Assembly: GCA_003650125.1 (NCBI GenBank)
Contig: QNFX01000012.1
Coordinates: 1-50,923 of the forward strand
DNA length: 50,923 nucleotides
From: Campylobacterota bacterium
GTDB lineage: Bacteria > Bdellovibrionota > Bacteriovoracia > Bacteriovoracales > Bacteriovoracaceae
Direction of reading: 5' to 3'
Shown in pieces: positions 15,764-24,418 of the stretch (position 1 is its first letter; every line of letters starts with the position of its first letter). The notes beneath the pieces were generated by a model, which was not told where the DNA came from, did not search any database, and saw only the letters and a list, made by a program, of their open reading frames with translations. The position numbers and the translations under genes are program-made.

Positions 15764-17578
15764 TTATTGGCACTTAGTTTTCATTTTCTTTAATGACTGG
15801 CCAAAAGACTCGTATATCCATTGATCCTTATAGGCATCATGGCAGCTTAAACAACGGCCAACAGTCAGAATTTTTCTTTGTTCTTTTGGAGTAAATGGTC
15901 GGGTATTCTCTCTGGTATTAGCGGGGGAATCTCTTCTACCCATAAAGGGAATCCACGCATCGGCAGGCAGGCCATCTTGTAATTCAAAGTATAATGGTAA
16001 AAATTTCCATTTTGATGGATCGGCCTCATTAAAGTTGATAATTCCCCTGCCATACCCCAGAGCATTTGGATTTTGATGACAAGAGATACAGGACCTCCCC
16101 TCTTTAACAATAGTATGGGCCACTATAGGAGCAAATAGTCTGTGAAATGAGCTTTCTTGATCAATTTTGTTTAAATTTAACTTTTTAAGATCTTTTTTCT
16201 TCTGTGATAAAGTCATCACCATCCCTGGAGTAAAAGTAATGATGTTTTTTACACCTTTATTCAGCCGTACCCCCAAAGTCGGGGCATCACTTAAAAAATC
16301 CCCTGAATATTCATTCCATAACCCCTGCTGATCTTTTTGAGTATGGCAGCTAATACATTGAGGTGCCCAAGCAGAATGACAAGAAGTACAATTTAAATTC
16401 TTATGATTAGAGTCATTTCTCTGACATGAGCTTTTTAATATATGTAATTTTATTTTTTCACCAGTTATCTTTTTTTGAAAAAAGAATTGTCCTTTTTCTT
16501 TAAAAACATTGATGAGGGCCTTTTGCTTTTTTGAAGATACAACGTATTTCCTTTTTATTTTTGCTCTATCCGCTCTTAGGCCTAAAAGATTTTTTGCCTG
16601 AGAATCCAAGTCTTTATAACCCAGAGTTTCAGGCAACTTTTCAAAATGACAATCAATACAGCTAATTTCAACCTGTTCTTCTTGATGGGCATATTTTTGG
16701 CCATCTCCCATAATCCCACCAGCTGTATGGCAATCTATACATTGAAAACCTTTTTGATGGTGGATATCAGCGGTCTTTTTTTCAAATAACCGGCCATCTT
16801 TTAAAAAACGAAATTGACCCCGTTTTTGCTTTTGATCCTCTATTACTAAACTAGACTTTTTATCTACTTTAGATTCATGCCAGCCTTCAAAACTAGTACT
16901 AATTCGAGATGATCTAGAATGACAGCTAAAACAATTATGGTTTTTAACTTGTACTGTTAGCCCCATATGCCCACTACCTACAAAGGAGCTTTCATCCATA
17001 TGACAGGCAAGGCAACCTCCTCCACGAATTCCCTGGGAGGAGTGACCGAATTCTGTTTTTTCAGTTCCCAGGTGACATTGTTTACATAGCTGCTTTAAAT
17101 GAAGATCAGCATTGGAGTTCTTAATGTTTTTTAAGGAATGCAACCCATTTAGTGATTTAGATTCGCCAAATACGTAACGATTAACTGATACCATGCCAAA
17201 ACCATTGGCCATTAATGAATTCATGACATGAATTGTTGTTTTCTCATGGCATTTTCCACAAGTTTTATAAATATTGGACAAATTACCGGGTATTTTTATC
17301 ATTCCTAAATGGGCCATTTTTTTATCATGCTTTTCTGTAGCATTACCTAAATGACAGGAAATACATCCCGTTTGATCAATATGGTTAAAAGGCCGGTGCT
17401 GGGATGAGTGAGTAGTATTTAACTTACTTTCATGACAGCTAACACAGCCATGATCGATAATTTCGGCCTTATAAGAAATTAGTCCAGATTTATAAACGCT
17501 ATCTAGGCCTATGCCCAAATAAATAAAACTTCCCACCAATACTAAAATGACAATAAAAAGTATTTTTTGAACACTCAT
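15764..17578 (-). CDS. Dodecaheme (12 CxxCH) periplasmic cytochrome c
   Basis: A 604-residue protein with an uncleaved-looking N-terminal membrane anchor (residues 5-25) and twelve CxxCH sites: CVSCH, CISCH, CGKCH, CKQCH, CLACH, CFSCH, CIDCH twice, CTSCH, CISCH twice and CLSCH. The first eight occupy about residues 45-310; a Lys-rich heme-free stretch follows, then four more toward the C-terminus. An extra Cys in SSCQRNDSNHKNLN precedes the ninth site. I do not recognise a named family. The gene lies 91 bp upstream of psrA on the same strand, so it probably serves the same respiratory system. Membrane anchoring suggests electron relay in the periplasm. Confidence 0.75.
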   Translation of the reverse strand: MSVQKILFIVILVLVGSFIYLGIGLDSVYKSGLISYKAEIIDHGCVSCHESKLNTTHSSQHRPFNHIDQTGCISCHLGNATEKHDKKMAHLGMIKIPGNLSNIYKTCGKCHEKTTIHVMNSLMANGFGMVSVNRYVFGESKSLNGLHSLKNIKNSNADLHLKQLCKQCHLGTEKTEFGHSSQGIRGGGCLACHMDESSFVGSGHMGLTVQVKNHNCFSCHSRSSRISTSFEGWHESKVDKKSSLVIEDQKQKRGQFRFLKDGRLFEKKTADIHHQKGFQCIDCHTAGGIMGDGQKYAHQEEQVEISCIDCHFEKLPETLGYKDLDSQAKNLLGLRADRAKIKRKYVVSSKKQKALINVFKEKGQFFFQKKITGEKIKLHILKSSCQRNDSNHKNLNCTSCHSAWAPQCISCHTQKDQQGLWNEYSGDFLSDAPTLGVRLNKGVKNIITFTPGMVMTLSQKKKDLKKLNLNKIDQESSFHRLFAPIVAHTIVKEGRSCISCHQNPNALGYGRGIINFNEADPSKWKFLPLYFELQDGLPADAWIPFMGRRDSPANTRENTRPFTPKEQRKILTVGRCLSCHDAYKDQWIYESFGQSLKKMKTKCQ

Positions 17579-17670
17579 GGCAAATTTATAACATATTTAA
17601 GATAGGTCTTCTTAAATGTTTCACATTCCTTATGGCGAATTTTTCCGGCCAAAGAAATATAACATCAAAA

Positions 17671-17679
17671 TGGTATAAT
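17671..17679 (+). promoter_or_regulatory. Extended -10 promoter of the serine protease gene
   Basis: The sequence TGGTATAAT is a perfect extended -10 element (TGnTATAAT). No good -35 is visible, which is normal for this promoter type. An AGGAG ribosome-binding site and ATG 17699 follow, giving a leader of only about a dozen bases. Confidence 0.6.
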
Positions 17680-17698
17680 AATTTTTTAATAGGAGATA

Positions 17699-18559
17699 AT
17701 GGTGAATAAAATTGCCCTGTTTTTTTTAATATTTTCTGGTCTGGCTTTCGGAAATGACAGAACTAAGGTCATTTATGGCGAAGATAATAGAAAAGATGTC
17801 CTGAACTCTAAGGATTGGAACCATAAGTACCTGGCCGAATCCACTGCCGCCATGATTAACAAAAATAAGCTTATCGAAAAAAAGGGGTACTACATAATTA
17901 CCGGGCAACTCCTTAAAGACAAACTAAACCTCTGCCCAGAAGAAAAATTTAAAAATCATATCACCGCCGCTACTTGTTCAGGTTTTTTAGTCGGGCCTAC
18001 TACTTTAGTAACAGCAGGGCATTGTGCGGAGGTTTCTAATTTTTGCTCTAATTTTTATTGGGCCTTCAATTACTATCATGAACGCGATGGCAAACCCATC
18101 AAGATCTCCAAAAGTGACATCTATAAATGTAATAAAATTATATATAAAACGAAAGACTCCAGAACTAAACAAGACTTTGCCATTATTGAACTTGACCGTG
18201 AAGTCCCTTGGAGAAATCCTTTAGAGCTAAGACAAGATGATAAAACATCCAAGGGAGAACCCATCTTTGTAATAGGAAACCCCACGGGCATGCCTACCAA
18301 AGTTTCTGATGGCGCCTTTGTTCGCGACAGCTCTCATCCCCAATTTTTAGTAACCAATCTTGACGCCTTTGGCGGCAATTCAGGCTCGGCAGTTTTTAAC
18401 ACTGATACTGGACTAGTTGAGGGAATCTTGGTTCGCGGTGAAAGAGATTATGTCTACGATTCTACTAAGAAATGTTACCGACCGAAATACTGTAGTATGA
18501 GTGAATGTCGGGGTGAAGATGTCCAAAAGATTCACCCGGTTTTAGAGCACCTTCCTTAA
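17699..18559 (+). CDS. Secreted trypsin-like (S1/V8-type) serine protease
   Basis: A 286-residue protein with a signal peptide (about residues 1-18). The triad is visible: His in TLVTAGHC (about 107), Asp in DFAIIELD (about 160) and Ser in GGNSGSAVF (about 225). The fold and spacing fit chymotrypsin-like V8/glutamyl endopeptidases rather than Deg proteases, since no PDZ domain follows. Several Cys near the C-terminus (KCYRPKYCSMSEC) may form disulfides. ATG 17699 has AGGAG upstream. A role in digesting external protein is likely but substrate specificity cannot be read. Confidence 0.87.
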   Translation: MVNKIALFFLIFSGLAFGNDRTKVIYGEDNRKDVLNSKDWNHKYLAESTAAMINKNKLIEKKGYYIITGQLLKDKLNLCPEEKFKNHITAATCSGFLVGPTTLVTAGHCAEVSNFCSNFYWAFNYYHERDGKPIKISKSDIYKCNKIIYKTKDSRTKQDFAIIELDREVPWRNPLELRQDDKTSKGEPIFVIGNPTGMPTKVSDGAFVRDSSHPQFLVTNLDAFGGNSGSAVFNTDTGLVEGILVRGERDYVYDSTKKCYRPKYCSMSECRGEDVQKIHPVLEHLP

Positions 18560-18580
18560 CTGACAAACTTAGTTACTTGA

Positions 18581-18621
18581 CTTTTAGGGCGCTAAAAGAG
18601 GATTCTTTTTTAATAAGAATC
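18581..18621 (+). terminator. Tandem hairpins between the protease gene and rplY
   Basis: Two inverted repeats lie back to back: CTTTTAG-GGCG-CTAAAAG (18581-18598) and GATTCTT-TTTTAAT-AAGAATC (18601-18621). The first is followed by a T-rich run inside the second loop and could end protease transcription. The pair also lies 23 bp before the rplY start and could act as a leader structure for L25. Both readings are inference. Confidence 0.4.
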
Positions 18622-18643
18622 AATTTTATCCAAGGAAGGTGAA

Positions 18644-19255
18644 ATGACTGAATATCCAAAATTAGAAATCCAATCTAGACCCCCAAAAAATGAAATTAAA
18701 CCCTCACAACTTAGACGAGACAATCGACTTCCCGGAGTTATTTATGGCAAAGGAATTGATTCAATTCCCTTCCAAATTACAGAAGGAACTTGGAGTAAAT
18801 TTTATAGAAGAAGACCCAATATCTTTAATATTAGTATTGATGGTAAAAAAGATATCCTCGTTACCTTAAGGGAGATGGCCAAAAAACCTGGAACTGACCA
18901 TATCGAACACCTCTCTTTTCAAAAACTAACGAAAGGACAAGAGACCACCGTTTCAATACCTATTAAAATTACTGGTGAAGCAAAAGGGCCTTTAACTCTA
19001 GTTCTCAAAACTATTGAAATTAAAGGTATACCCAAGAATATGCCAAAAAATATAGAGATTAATGTAGAAGATCTTGAACCAGGAAGCTATTTTTCCGTGG
19101 CCGATGTTCCCGTTACAAAAGGCCTGACGATTATGGCGGAATCGGATCAAATCATTATCTCCTGTCAAAGACGCCAGGTAATAGAAGAAGAACCGGCCAA
19201 TGTTGAAGAGGCCGCACCAGAAGATCAGAAACCACCAGAAGCTACCCCAGCTTAA
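18644..19255 (+). CDS. rplY: 50S ribosomal protein L25 (CTC form)
   Basis: A 203-residue protein matching the long TL5/CTC form of L25, which binds 5S rRNA. The N-terminal L25 domain (RDNRLPGVIYGKGIDSIPF) and the C-terminal CTC domain (PKNMPKNIEINVEDLEPG, then SYFSVADVP) are both clear. An acidic, Pro- and Glu-rich tail follows, as is usual. AAGGAAGGTG precedes ATG 18644. The pth gene that often follows rplY is absent here; a secreted PLD gene follows instead. Confidence 0.93.
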   Translation: MTEYPKLEIQSRPPKNEIKPSQLRRDNRLPGVIYGKGIDSIPFQITEGTWSKFYRRRPNIFNISIDGKKDILVTLREMAKKPGTDHIEHLSFQKLTKGQETTVSIPIKITGEAKGPLTLVLKTIEIKGIPKNMPKNIEINVEDLEPGSYFSVADVPVTKGLTIMAESDQIIISCQRRQVIEEEPANVEEAAPEDQKPPEATPA

Positions 19256-19257
19256 CT

Positions 19258-19282
19258 TTTATGCCTCTTGAGGAGGCATAAA
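19258..19282 (+). terminator. Hairpin terminator after rplY
   Basis: A perfect 10-bp stem, TTTATGCCTC and GAGGCATAAA, encloses a 5-nt loop 3 bp after the L25 stop. The following sequence is A/T-rich (TAAATTTT) but not a clean T run. Confidence 0.65.
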
Positions 19283-19397
19283 TAAATTTTATGAAGTTCA
19301 CTAAACAACTTTTATCGAACCCTCGCTAAATTATTTCATCAGCTTACTTAAAGATGGTACAATTACTTATTCATCTCTTATGAAGGATCATTTTATT

Positions 19398-21188
19398 ATG
19401 AAATTACTTATTTTATTGAGCTCTCTCTTAGTAGTGACGCCTATTTTTGCCCAATCGGACAAGGCCATCGACCCTATAGACGAGTATCGCTGGATGTGTG
19501 ACGAGGATATTTATAAATTAAAAAAGAGAGGCCAGGAATCTCCATTATTTACCAAGGTAAAAGAAGCTGTTAACAACTCCAATGAGAAAACTCATTCTGT
19601 TAATAAAGCATACATGTGGTCTAAAGGTAGAATTTCTACTCAAGTTTTCAGAGGTGGAAATGAAATTTTCAATCAAATGGCAAGAATGATTGAACAGGCC
19701 GAACATGAAGTATTAATCCAAACCTTTATTCTTCAAATCAAGTCTCCAGCAACAAAAAAACTCTTTAGGGCCATTTCTAATTTAGAAACTAAGAGAAAAA
19801 GGATGAAGGCAAAAAAACCAGTTGTGGTACGTCTTATTTTTGATATTATTGGCACACATAAATCTATGAATTTTTTTGAGTTATCTGTTGCTGCCAGGGA
19901 GGGAGGAAGAGAGAAAAAATCAGACTCTTCTGGTTATGGTAGAGAAAAAGGTGACTACCGCCTAGACTTCCCAAGAAAACTAGATCCTAGATATGTAAGA
20001 TTAGAAATAAAGGGCCACCGTCACAAAGAATTGAGAGCGGTAACCCACTCTAAATCTATAACCATTGATAGAGAGTATGGCATGATTACCGGCGCAAACT
20101 TGGTTGGTTATCACTCGACATCAGAGGTGAATACATCAAAAAAAGCAGAACTAATGGTTGACCATGGATTTATATTTTCTGGAGATATTGGTTTTAATAT
20201 GGCAGCGGAATTTTATAATCTTTGGCATAAGACAGGTTCTAAAGACCATGGTTATGCTGATTATTATTCCGGTAATGTTGATGCTGATAAGTATGCGCCG
20301 TGGGATAAAAAACCTTTCAACACACCAAAATCGTATCCCGCCGTTGTAGGAATTAAAGCATTTAGCTGGGGCAACTTAACTGAAATTGGTATTGTAGGAC
20401 GAGATTCTTACGGAATAACCAGAAGATTATCTCAAGCAAATTCCCCCCAAAACAATGCTTTCAAAGCAGCAATTGAAAATGCTAAAAGCCATGTAAACAT
20501 AAATTCTCCAAACCTGAACTCTTTTGATCTTATGAAATCCTTAAAAAAGGCCATGGCACGGGGAGTGGATATAAACTTCCTCCTTTCCAAAAATTATCAA
20601 GATTATAATGGCCCTTTGCAAGAAGGTGGAACTAATGAAGAAGCAGTAAAAAAACTATTTGAATGGCGCGAAGAATTGGTTAGAAAGCATGGTGCTGAAA
20701 AGATAGGGCAGTTTAATCTTGTTTGGTTTATTACCCGTGGTGGAAATATAAGCGGTAAACAAAGTGGTGAACGAGTTCAGTCTTGGCGGATGATCCTCAA
20801 TGAAAAATTTTATAATCACAACCACACTAAATTTCTCTCGGCCGATAATCAGGTAGTAATAATGGGCTCTGCTAATTTTGATGAGCAATCCTGGTATAAC
20901 TCCCGTGAGCTAAATATAGTTTTGGATGATCACAAAACTGCAAAGAAACTTTGTCAAAAGGTTTTCCTTACCGATTTTTTAAGGGGACAGGGATGGGGTT
21001 TAAAGCTTTGGACAGGTGAAAAATGTTGGAAAAATAACCAGTGTAGAAGCGGACTCTGCAATAACCGTATCGGTAGAAGTTGGAAATGCGTTCACAGAAA
21101 TGGTTCTGGTCTTTCCGGTGCCTATTGTGACAACAAAATACAATGTAAATCAAATACTTGTAATAAAAACACCAATAAATGTAATTAA
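19398..21188 (+). CDS. Secreted phospholipase D/cardiolipin-synthase-like protein with Cys-rich tail
   Basis: About 596 residues with a signal peptide. Two HKD motifs are present, HSKSITIDREYGMITGANL (about residue 218) and HTKFLSADNQVVIMGSANFD (about 480), the pair needed for PLD phosphotransfer chemistry. The last 55 residues hold ten Cys in two units resembling CxxNxQCxSGxC, like secreted Cys-rich (Dickkopf-type) modules. I prefer ATG 19398 (AAGGA 10 nt upstream) over in-frame ATG 19380, which has no ribosome-binding site. Lipid or nucleic acid as substrate cannot be decided. The tail could aid binding or stability outside the cell. Confidence 0.85.
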   Translation: MKLLILLSSLLVVTPIFAQSDKAIDPIDEYRWMCDEDIYKLKKRGQESPLFTKVKEAVNNSNEKTHSVNKAYMWSKGRISTQVFRGGNEIFNQMARMIEQAEHEVLIQTFILQIKSPATKKLFRAISNLETKRKRMKAKKPVVVRLIFDIIGTHKSMNFFELSVAAREGGREKKSDSSGYGREKGDYRLDFPRKLDPRYVRLEIKGHRHKELRAVTHSKSITIDREYGMITGANLVGYHSTSEVNTSKKAELMVDHGFIFSGDIGFNMAAEFYNLWHKTGSKDHGYADYYSGNVDADKYAPWDKKPFNTPKSYPAVVGIKAFSWGNLTEIGIVGRDSYGITRRLSQANSPQNNAFKAAIENAKSHVNINSPNLNSFDLMKSLKKAMARGVDINFLLSKNYQDYNGPLQEGGTNEEAVKKLFEWREELVRKHGAEKIGQFNLVWFITRGGNISGKQSGERVQSWRMILNEKFYNHNHTKFLSADNQVVIMGSANFDEQSWYNSRELNIVLDDHKTAKKLCQKVFLTDFLRGQGWGLKLWTGEKCWKNNQCRSGLCNNRIGRSWKCVHRNGSGLSGAYCDNKIQCKSNTCNKNTNKCN

Positions 21189-21209
21189 AAAATTGCTAAT
21201 CAATACCAC

Positions 21210-21239
21210 CAAGGATTGTAGTAATTGCTACAATCCTTG
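21210..21239 (+). terminator. Strong hairpin after the PLD-like gene
   Basis: Arms CAAGGATTGTAG (21210-21221) and CTACAATCCTTG (21228-21239) pair perfectly over 12 bp around a TAATTG loop, 21 bp after the stop. No T run follows on the plus strand, so it may act as an RNA 3-prime stabiliser or imperfect terminator. Confidence 0.6.
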
Positions 21240-21341
21240 ACCACCCCACAACACTCAGCATTGCCAAAATTGCAATTATATTTCACCAACTGTTATACTC
21301 TTTTGTCTAAATGATTAAACCAAATTCAAAGGAGTGAATTA

Positions 21342-22637
21342 ATGAAAATCTTATTACTACTCTTGTTAATCCCCCAGCTTACATTTGCCATCAAATTTGA
21401 ACAGACTGATGATTTAGCTGCATTTACAAATACCAGTGGGAATAAACTAGTTACCAACCTCTATCAAGTTAGAGACAAAAACCTCGAACGATTTAACTTA
21501 GAGATAAAACCCTGGAAGGGTTACCACTGGCCTATAGCTTTAGGGCTTCTGGCCAATAGATACAATGACCCCAATTTTTTTCAGCAGGCAACTTGGAGAT
21601 TTTATCACGATCAATTCATCCAAAATCAACCAGAGGCCTTGATTGCTGAAGGTAAAATTAACCAGCTCTCCCCAGCAGAGAAATATGATCTTCTTATTGG
21701 AGATGATAATTTTTCCTTAACTAAAAAAATGTGGGAAGCAGGTGAAGGTGAAATGGAAAGAGTTGGAAAGATTACTCGATGGGCAGGAATTTCTCATGGT
21801 GTTTCCCTCGCCTCAATGAATATGCCAATGCCTAAAAATCCGGTAAAAATTTGGTCGGTAGGTAAAAAGTATCTCATTACCTTTTCCCCTGACGACTTAA
21901 AGGCCTTAGGCGCTCTACTTTGGGGCCCTGGTGCTTTCAATGCGAGCACCTTAGGTCAAAGGTGTGCAGAAAATACTCCGGCCCGAGACAATAATGGAAG
22001 GCCTAACAGTAGTGAATGCTTTGACGTTCACCCTGCTAAGTTTCACCTAGCGCTAATTAATTATCTTGGAGTAAAAAAGAAACCTTTTTACTTTGATGGA
22101 TCTTTTAATGCTTCTATTTGGCACTATCCTGCACTTGGTTATGAGTTTAAATATTTCAACCCTCGTAAACCTCAATGGCAAGAGCCTTTAAAAAATGCCA
22201 TTATTGCTAAAAAGCATCTTCGAAATGATCGCTTTGCCATGTACCGTGAAGATAAGGTCAAATATATTGTCGGAGTTCAGGCAAAAATACTTTTTAACCC
22301 ATACAGATTACCCAATAGAGAAATTAATTCAAATAACCCTCGAGTTAATGTCTACCGCTATGATCTTGAGTTAGATGCCGATCACAATATCATTGGCGGT
22401 GAGTGGTATTCCACTAGAAGGCCGGATTTTATTTGGCACCCACCAAAAGGGTTTAAACCAAAAACTCCCATCGATTCACAAATGAGTGGTAATTGGAGTC
22501 CTACTAAAAGGCTTCTTTCAGCTAAATGGGCCAAAAGTGCCAAAGAGGCATCTGCACGAGGAGTAGTGACTCCAAAGATTGTTAATGTCCTTTTTAATCT
22601 CTCAAATAAAGGTCTAAACGGTTATCAAACTAGATAG
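21342..22637 (+). CDS. Secreted transglutaminase-elicitor-like protein, type A, with Ser in place of the active-site Cys
   Basis: A 431-residue protein with a signal peptide (residues 1-16) and a good AAAGGAG before ATG 21342. It is a paralogue of the 502-aa protein at 27.6-29.1 kb: both share KYDLLIGD/KYDLLVGD, a GxxxGxSxAS-type block, DLKALG, NPRKPQWQEP-like FKYFNP, and the C-terminal YRYDLELD then IIGGEWY and DFIWHP. I tentatively place the set in the transglutaminase-elicitor family (PF16683), which uses a Cys in a GLCxxWA-like motif. Here the motif is WAGISHGVSLAS, so the Cys is Ser and the His is kept. It may be a pseudo-enzyme. The family call is from memory of motifs. Confidence 0.6.
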   Translation: MKILLLLLLIPQLTFAIKFEQTDDLAAFTNTSGNKLVTNLYQVRDKNLERFNLEIKPWKGYHWPIALGLLANRYNDPNFFQQATWRFYHDQFIQNQPEALIAEGKINQLSPAEKYDLLIGDDNFSLTKKMWEAGEGEMERVGKITRWAGISHGVSLASMNMPMPKNPVKIWSVGKKYLITFSPDDLKALGALLWGPGAFNASTLGQRCAENTPARDNNGRPNSSECFDVHPAKFHLALINYLGVKKKPFYFDGSFNASIWHYPALGYEFKYFNPRKPQWQEPLKNAIIAKKHLRNDRFAMYREDKVKYIVGVQAKILFNPYRLPNREINSNNPRVNVYRYDLELDADHNIIGGEWYSTRRPDFIWHPPKGFKPKTPIDSQMSGNWSPTKRLLSAKWAKSAKEASARGVVTPKIVNVLFNLSNKGLNGYQTR

Positions 22638-22642
22638 TTTCC

Positions 22643-22665
22643 ATGGGCCCATTCATTGGGCCCAT
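22643..22665 (+). terminator. Intrinsic terminator after the type-A gene
   Basis: Arms ATGGGCCC (22643-22650) and GGGCCCAT (22658-22665) with a 7-nt loop, followed by TTGTTT. It begins 5 bp after the stop codon. Confidence 0.75.
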
Positions 22666-22852
22666 TTGTTTCCACGCAAAATTATTTCTTAATCCCTATG
22701 CTGCTTTATTTTTTGAGTCTTAGAAACACTTGAAAGCGTCCGCTATTTCTTTTAAAGACCTCTGTTGCTACTTCTCACTATCAAGTATCTCCCACGAGAT
22801 CTTCTAAATTAGCTGGCCTGAATTAGAATGATTTTAAAATTAGACAAAAAAA

Positions 22853-22880
22853 AAGAGTTCCCAAATTTATGGGAACTCTT
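22853..22880 (-). terminator. Intrinsic terminator downstream of the large Cys-rich gene
   Basis: Arms AAGAGTTCCC and GGGAACTCTT form a perfect 10-bp stem with an 8-nt loop. Read on the minus strand the stem runs into an uninterrupted run of T, the classic intrinsic terminator form. Confidence 0.85.
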
Positions 22881-22890
22881 AAAAAAGAGA

Positions 22891-22910
22891 GGATGGCCCA
22901 AAGGCCATCC
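22891..22910 (-). repeat. GGATGGCC hairpin, copy behind the large Cys-rich gene
   Basis: Perfect stem GGATGGCC-CAAA-GGCCATCC located 12 bp after the Cys-rich stop and just before the terminator. The same stem sequence (one base pair longer) recurs behind the smaller Cys-rich paralogue at 26800-26821, so it was either copied with the gene or conserved by function. Confidence 0.75.
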
Positions 22911-22922
22911 AATTAGAAAAAA

Positions 22923-24386
22923 TTATAGTGTAACGCCTAATATTTTAAGGGTCGAATCTAACTCATTCTGAGTTAGATTGAAAAATCCACTACAAACTTT
23001 AGGCTCTGGATCAACGGTTCCATCACAACAGTAAGCTGCTGGAACAATTGTGTCATCACAGGTTACTTGGCAAGCGGCCGGTGAGTCACCTTCCCAGTCA
23101 GTAGCACAACAAAGGTCTGCCATTTTCTGATCATGGGCATCGAACTCTTCACACTCTTTTGGATATGCTCCAGGAGGCTTTGGTTCTGGTTCTGTTGGTG
23201 GCTCTACTACTTTGCAATTTGTAGGCTCTGGGCTTACAGTTCCATCGCAACAATATGATGCTGGACTATCTCCCATATCCTCACAAAGAGCTGTACATTC
23301 ACCTGGTTCACCAGCTCCTGGTACTTTACAGTCTAGTACTGGTGGCTTTGGATCTGTTGGTGGTTTTGGATCTGTTGGTGGCTCTACTACTTTGCAATTT
23401 GTAGGCTCTGGGCTTACAGTTCCATCACAACAATATGATGCTGGACTATCTCCCATATCCTCACAAAGAGCTGTACATTCACCTGGTTCACCAGCTCCTG
23501 GTACTTTACAGTCTAGTGCTGGCGGCGCAGATTCACAAATTGCTGGTAAAGCAGGATCTTCCGGAGTACTTGGACCTGAACCAGGAACTGTTCCATCACA
23601 ACAATACGTAGGTGCGTTTGGAGCAGCGTACGCGTTACATTGCTTTTCACAGGCCGGTGCTATGTCATCCATCATTCCATTACAGCAAACTTCTGGCAGT
23701 AAAGGATTAGGCCAACCGTCTCCTGAACAATCTACTGGTTCTGGTTCTGGTGGAAGTGGATCAACTGGTGGAAGCTCTACTGGTGGTACATCGCCAGGAC
23801 AAAAATCTACACTTTTGCCTCCCTCAACATCCCAAACGTAAGATTTTTCTTCTGCTAAGATCTGAGTACAAAATTCTTCAACTGATTCAACACCTTCGAT
23901 GTCTTTACAGGTAACTCCTTGAAGAGTAGCAAGCTCTAACTGTGCATATTCCTCGTATCTTGCACAGACAATATTATCGATTGTATTAGGGTCGACAGCA
24001 TCAATCCTTGCTCCATGATCGAAACATTTATCAAGAGGAATTTGCTCATGCATACTTCCAAGATCTTTGTCACACCAAATCCAAGCATCTAGCGCACACT
24101 TGTTATTTAAGTTAACACTCCTAACTCCTAGGGCCCCGCCCCAAAGAACTGTTGATCTCAAGCACGTAAACATAATGCTTGATGGTGGTAACTGGTTTCC
24201 TGCTTCATCTGGGTTTTCACAGGCATTTTGAATGCGATCAAAAAAATCTTCAATATCCCCTTGAGGGACGTTATCTTTAGTTACTTTAATATCCAACTTA
24301 CTTTTTCCCGTAGTATTAACTCCGGTAGAAAAAGCTGGGTTTATTAAAACAACCATCAATAGAAGAGCGAAAAATCCTTTTTTCAT
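22923..24386 (-). CDS. Secreted Cys- and Pro-rich repeat protein (type C, large)
   Basis: A 487-residue protein with a signal peptide (about residues 1-20). The N-terminal domain, about 35-195, is homologous to the 196-aa protein at 26.8-27.4 kb: shared anchors are PQGDIEDFFDRI/PQGDVEDFWDRI, AGNQLPPS, FCDKDLG/CDKDLG and LQGVTC/VQGVTC, then VDFCP. After it comes a Pro-rich linker and about five modules of the form C...C..C...YCCDGT, separated by PPxDPKPP linkers. The Cys count and CC pairs imply a disulfide-rich extracellular protein. I know no named family. It has its own promoter and terminator, and lies between type-A and type-B genes. It could be an inhibitor, carrier or substrate of those proteins. 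Confidence 0.7.
   Translation of the reverse strand: MKKGFFALLLMVVLINPAFSTGVNTTGKSKLDIKVTKDNVPQGDIEDFFDRIQNACENPDEAGNQLPPSSIMFTCLRSTVLWGGALGVRSVNLNNKCALDAWIWCDKDLGSMHEQIPLDKCFDHGARIDAVDPNTIDNIVCARYEEYAQLELATLQGVTCKDIEGVESVEEFCTQILAEEKSYVWDVEGGKSVDFCPGDVPPVELPPVDPLPPEPEPVDCSGDGWPNPLLPEVCCNGMMDDIAPACEKQCNAYAAPNAPTYCCDGTVPGSGPSTPEDPALPAICESAPPALDCKVPGAGEPGECTALCEDMGDSPASYCCDGTVSPEPTNCKVVEPPTDPKPPTDPKPPVLDCKVPGAGEPGECTALCEDMGDSPASYCCDGTVSPEPTNCKVVEPPTEPEPKPPGAYPKECEEFDAHDQKMADLCCATDWEGDSPAACQVTCDDTIVPAAYCCDGTVDPEPKVCSGFFNLTQNELDSTLKILGVTL
23191..23520 (-). repeat. Near-identical intragenic duplication, 180-bp period
   Basis: The segments 23191-23340 and 23371-23520 are the same over 150 bases except for two substitutions (a G/A in TCCATC(G/A)CAACAA and one near the end). 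Each encodes one CKVPGAGEPGECTALCEDMG module with its YCCDGT core and Pro-rich linker. The period is 180 bp, so the reading frame is kept. The identity implies recent duplication or ongoing homogenisation. Confidence 0.9.
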
Positions 24387-24418
24387 GTAAACTCCTTAGT
24401 TTGGTTTGATTTTGTTAA

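Noticed and set aside
16395-16445. Extra Cys before the ninth heme site of the 12-heme protein considered as an unusual long-spacer heme motif
   Set aside because: The spacing to the next CH does not match the CX11CH, CX15CH or CX17CH patterns I know, so I only mention the Cys.
23212-23841. Long plus-strand open frame (209 codons) opposite the Cys-rich gene, rich in Gly and Ser
   Set aside because: It is the antisense shadow of the Pro/Cys-rich repeats; it has no ribosome-binding site, and the minus-strand frame has a signal peptide, promoter and paralogue.
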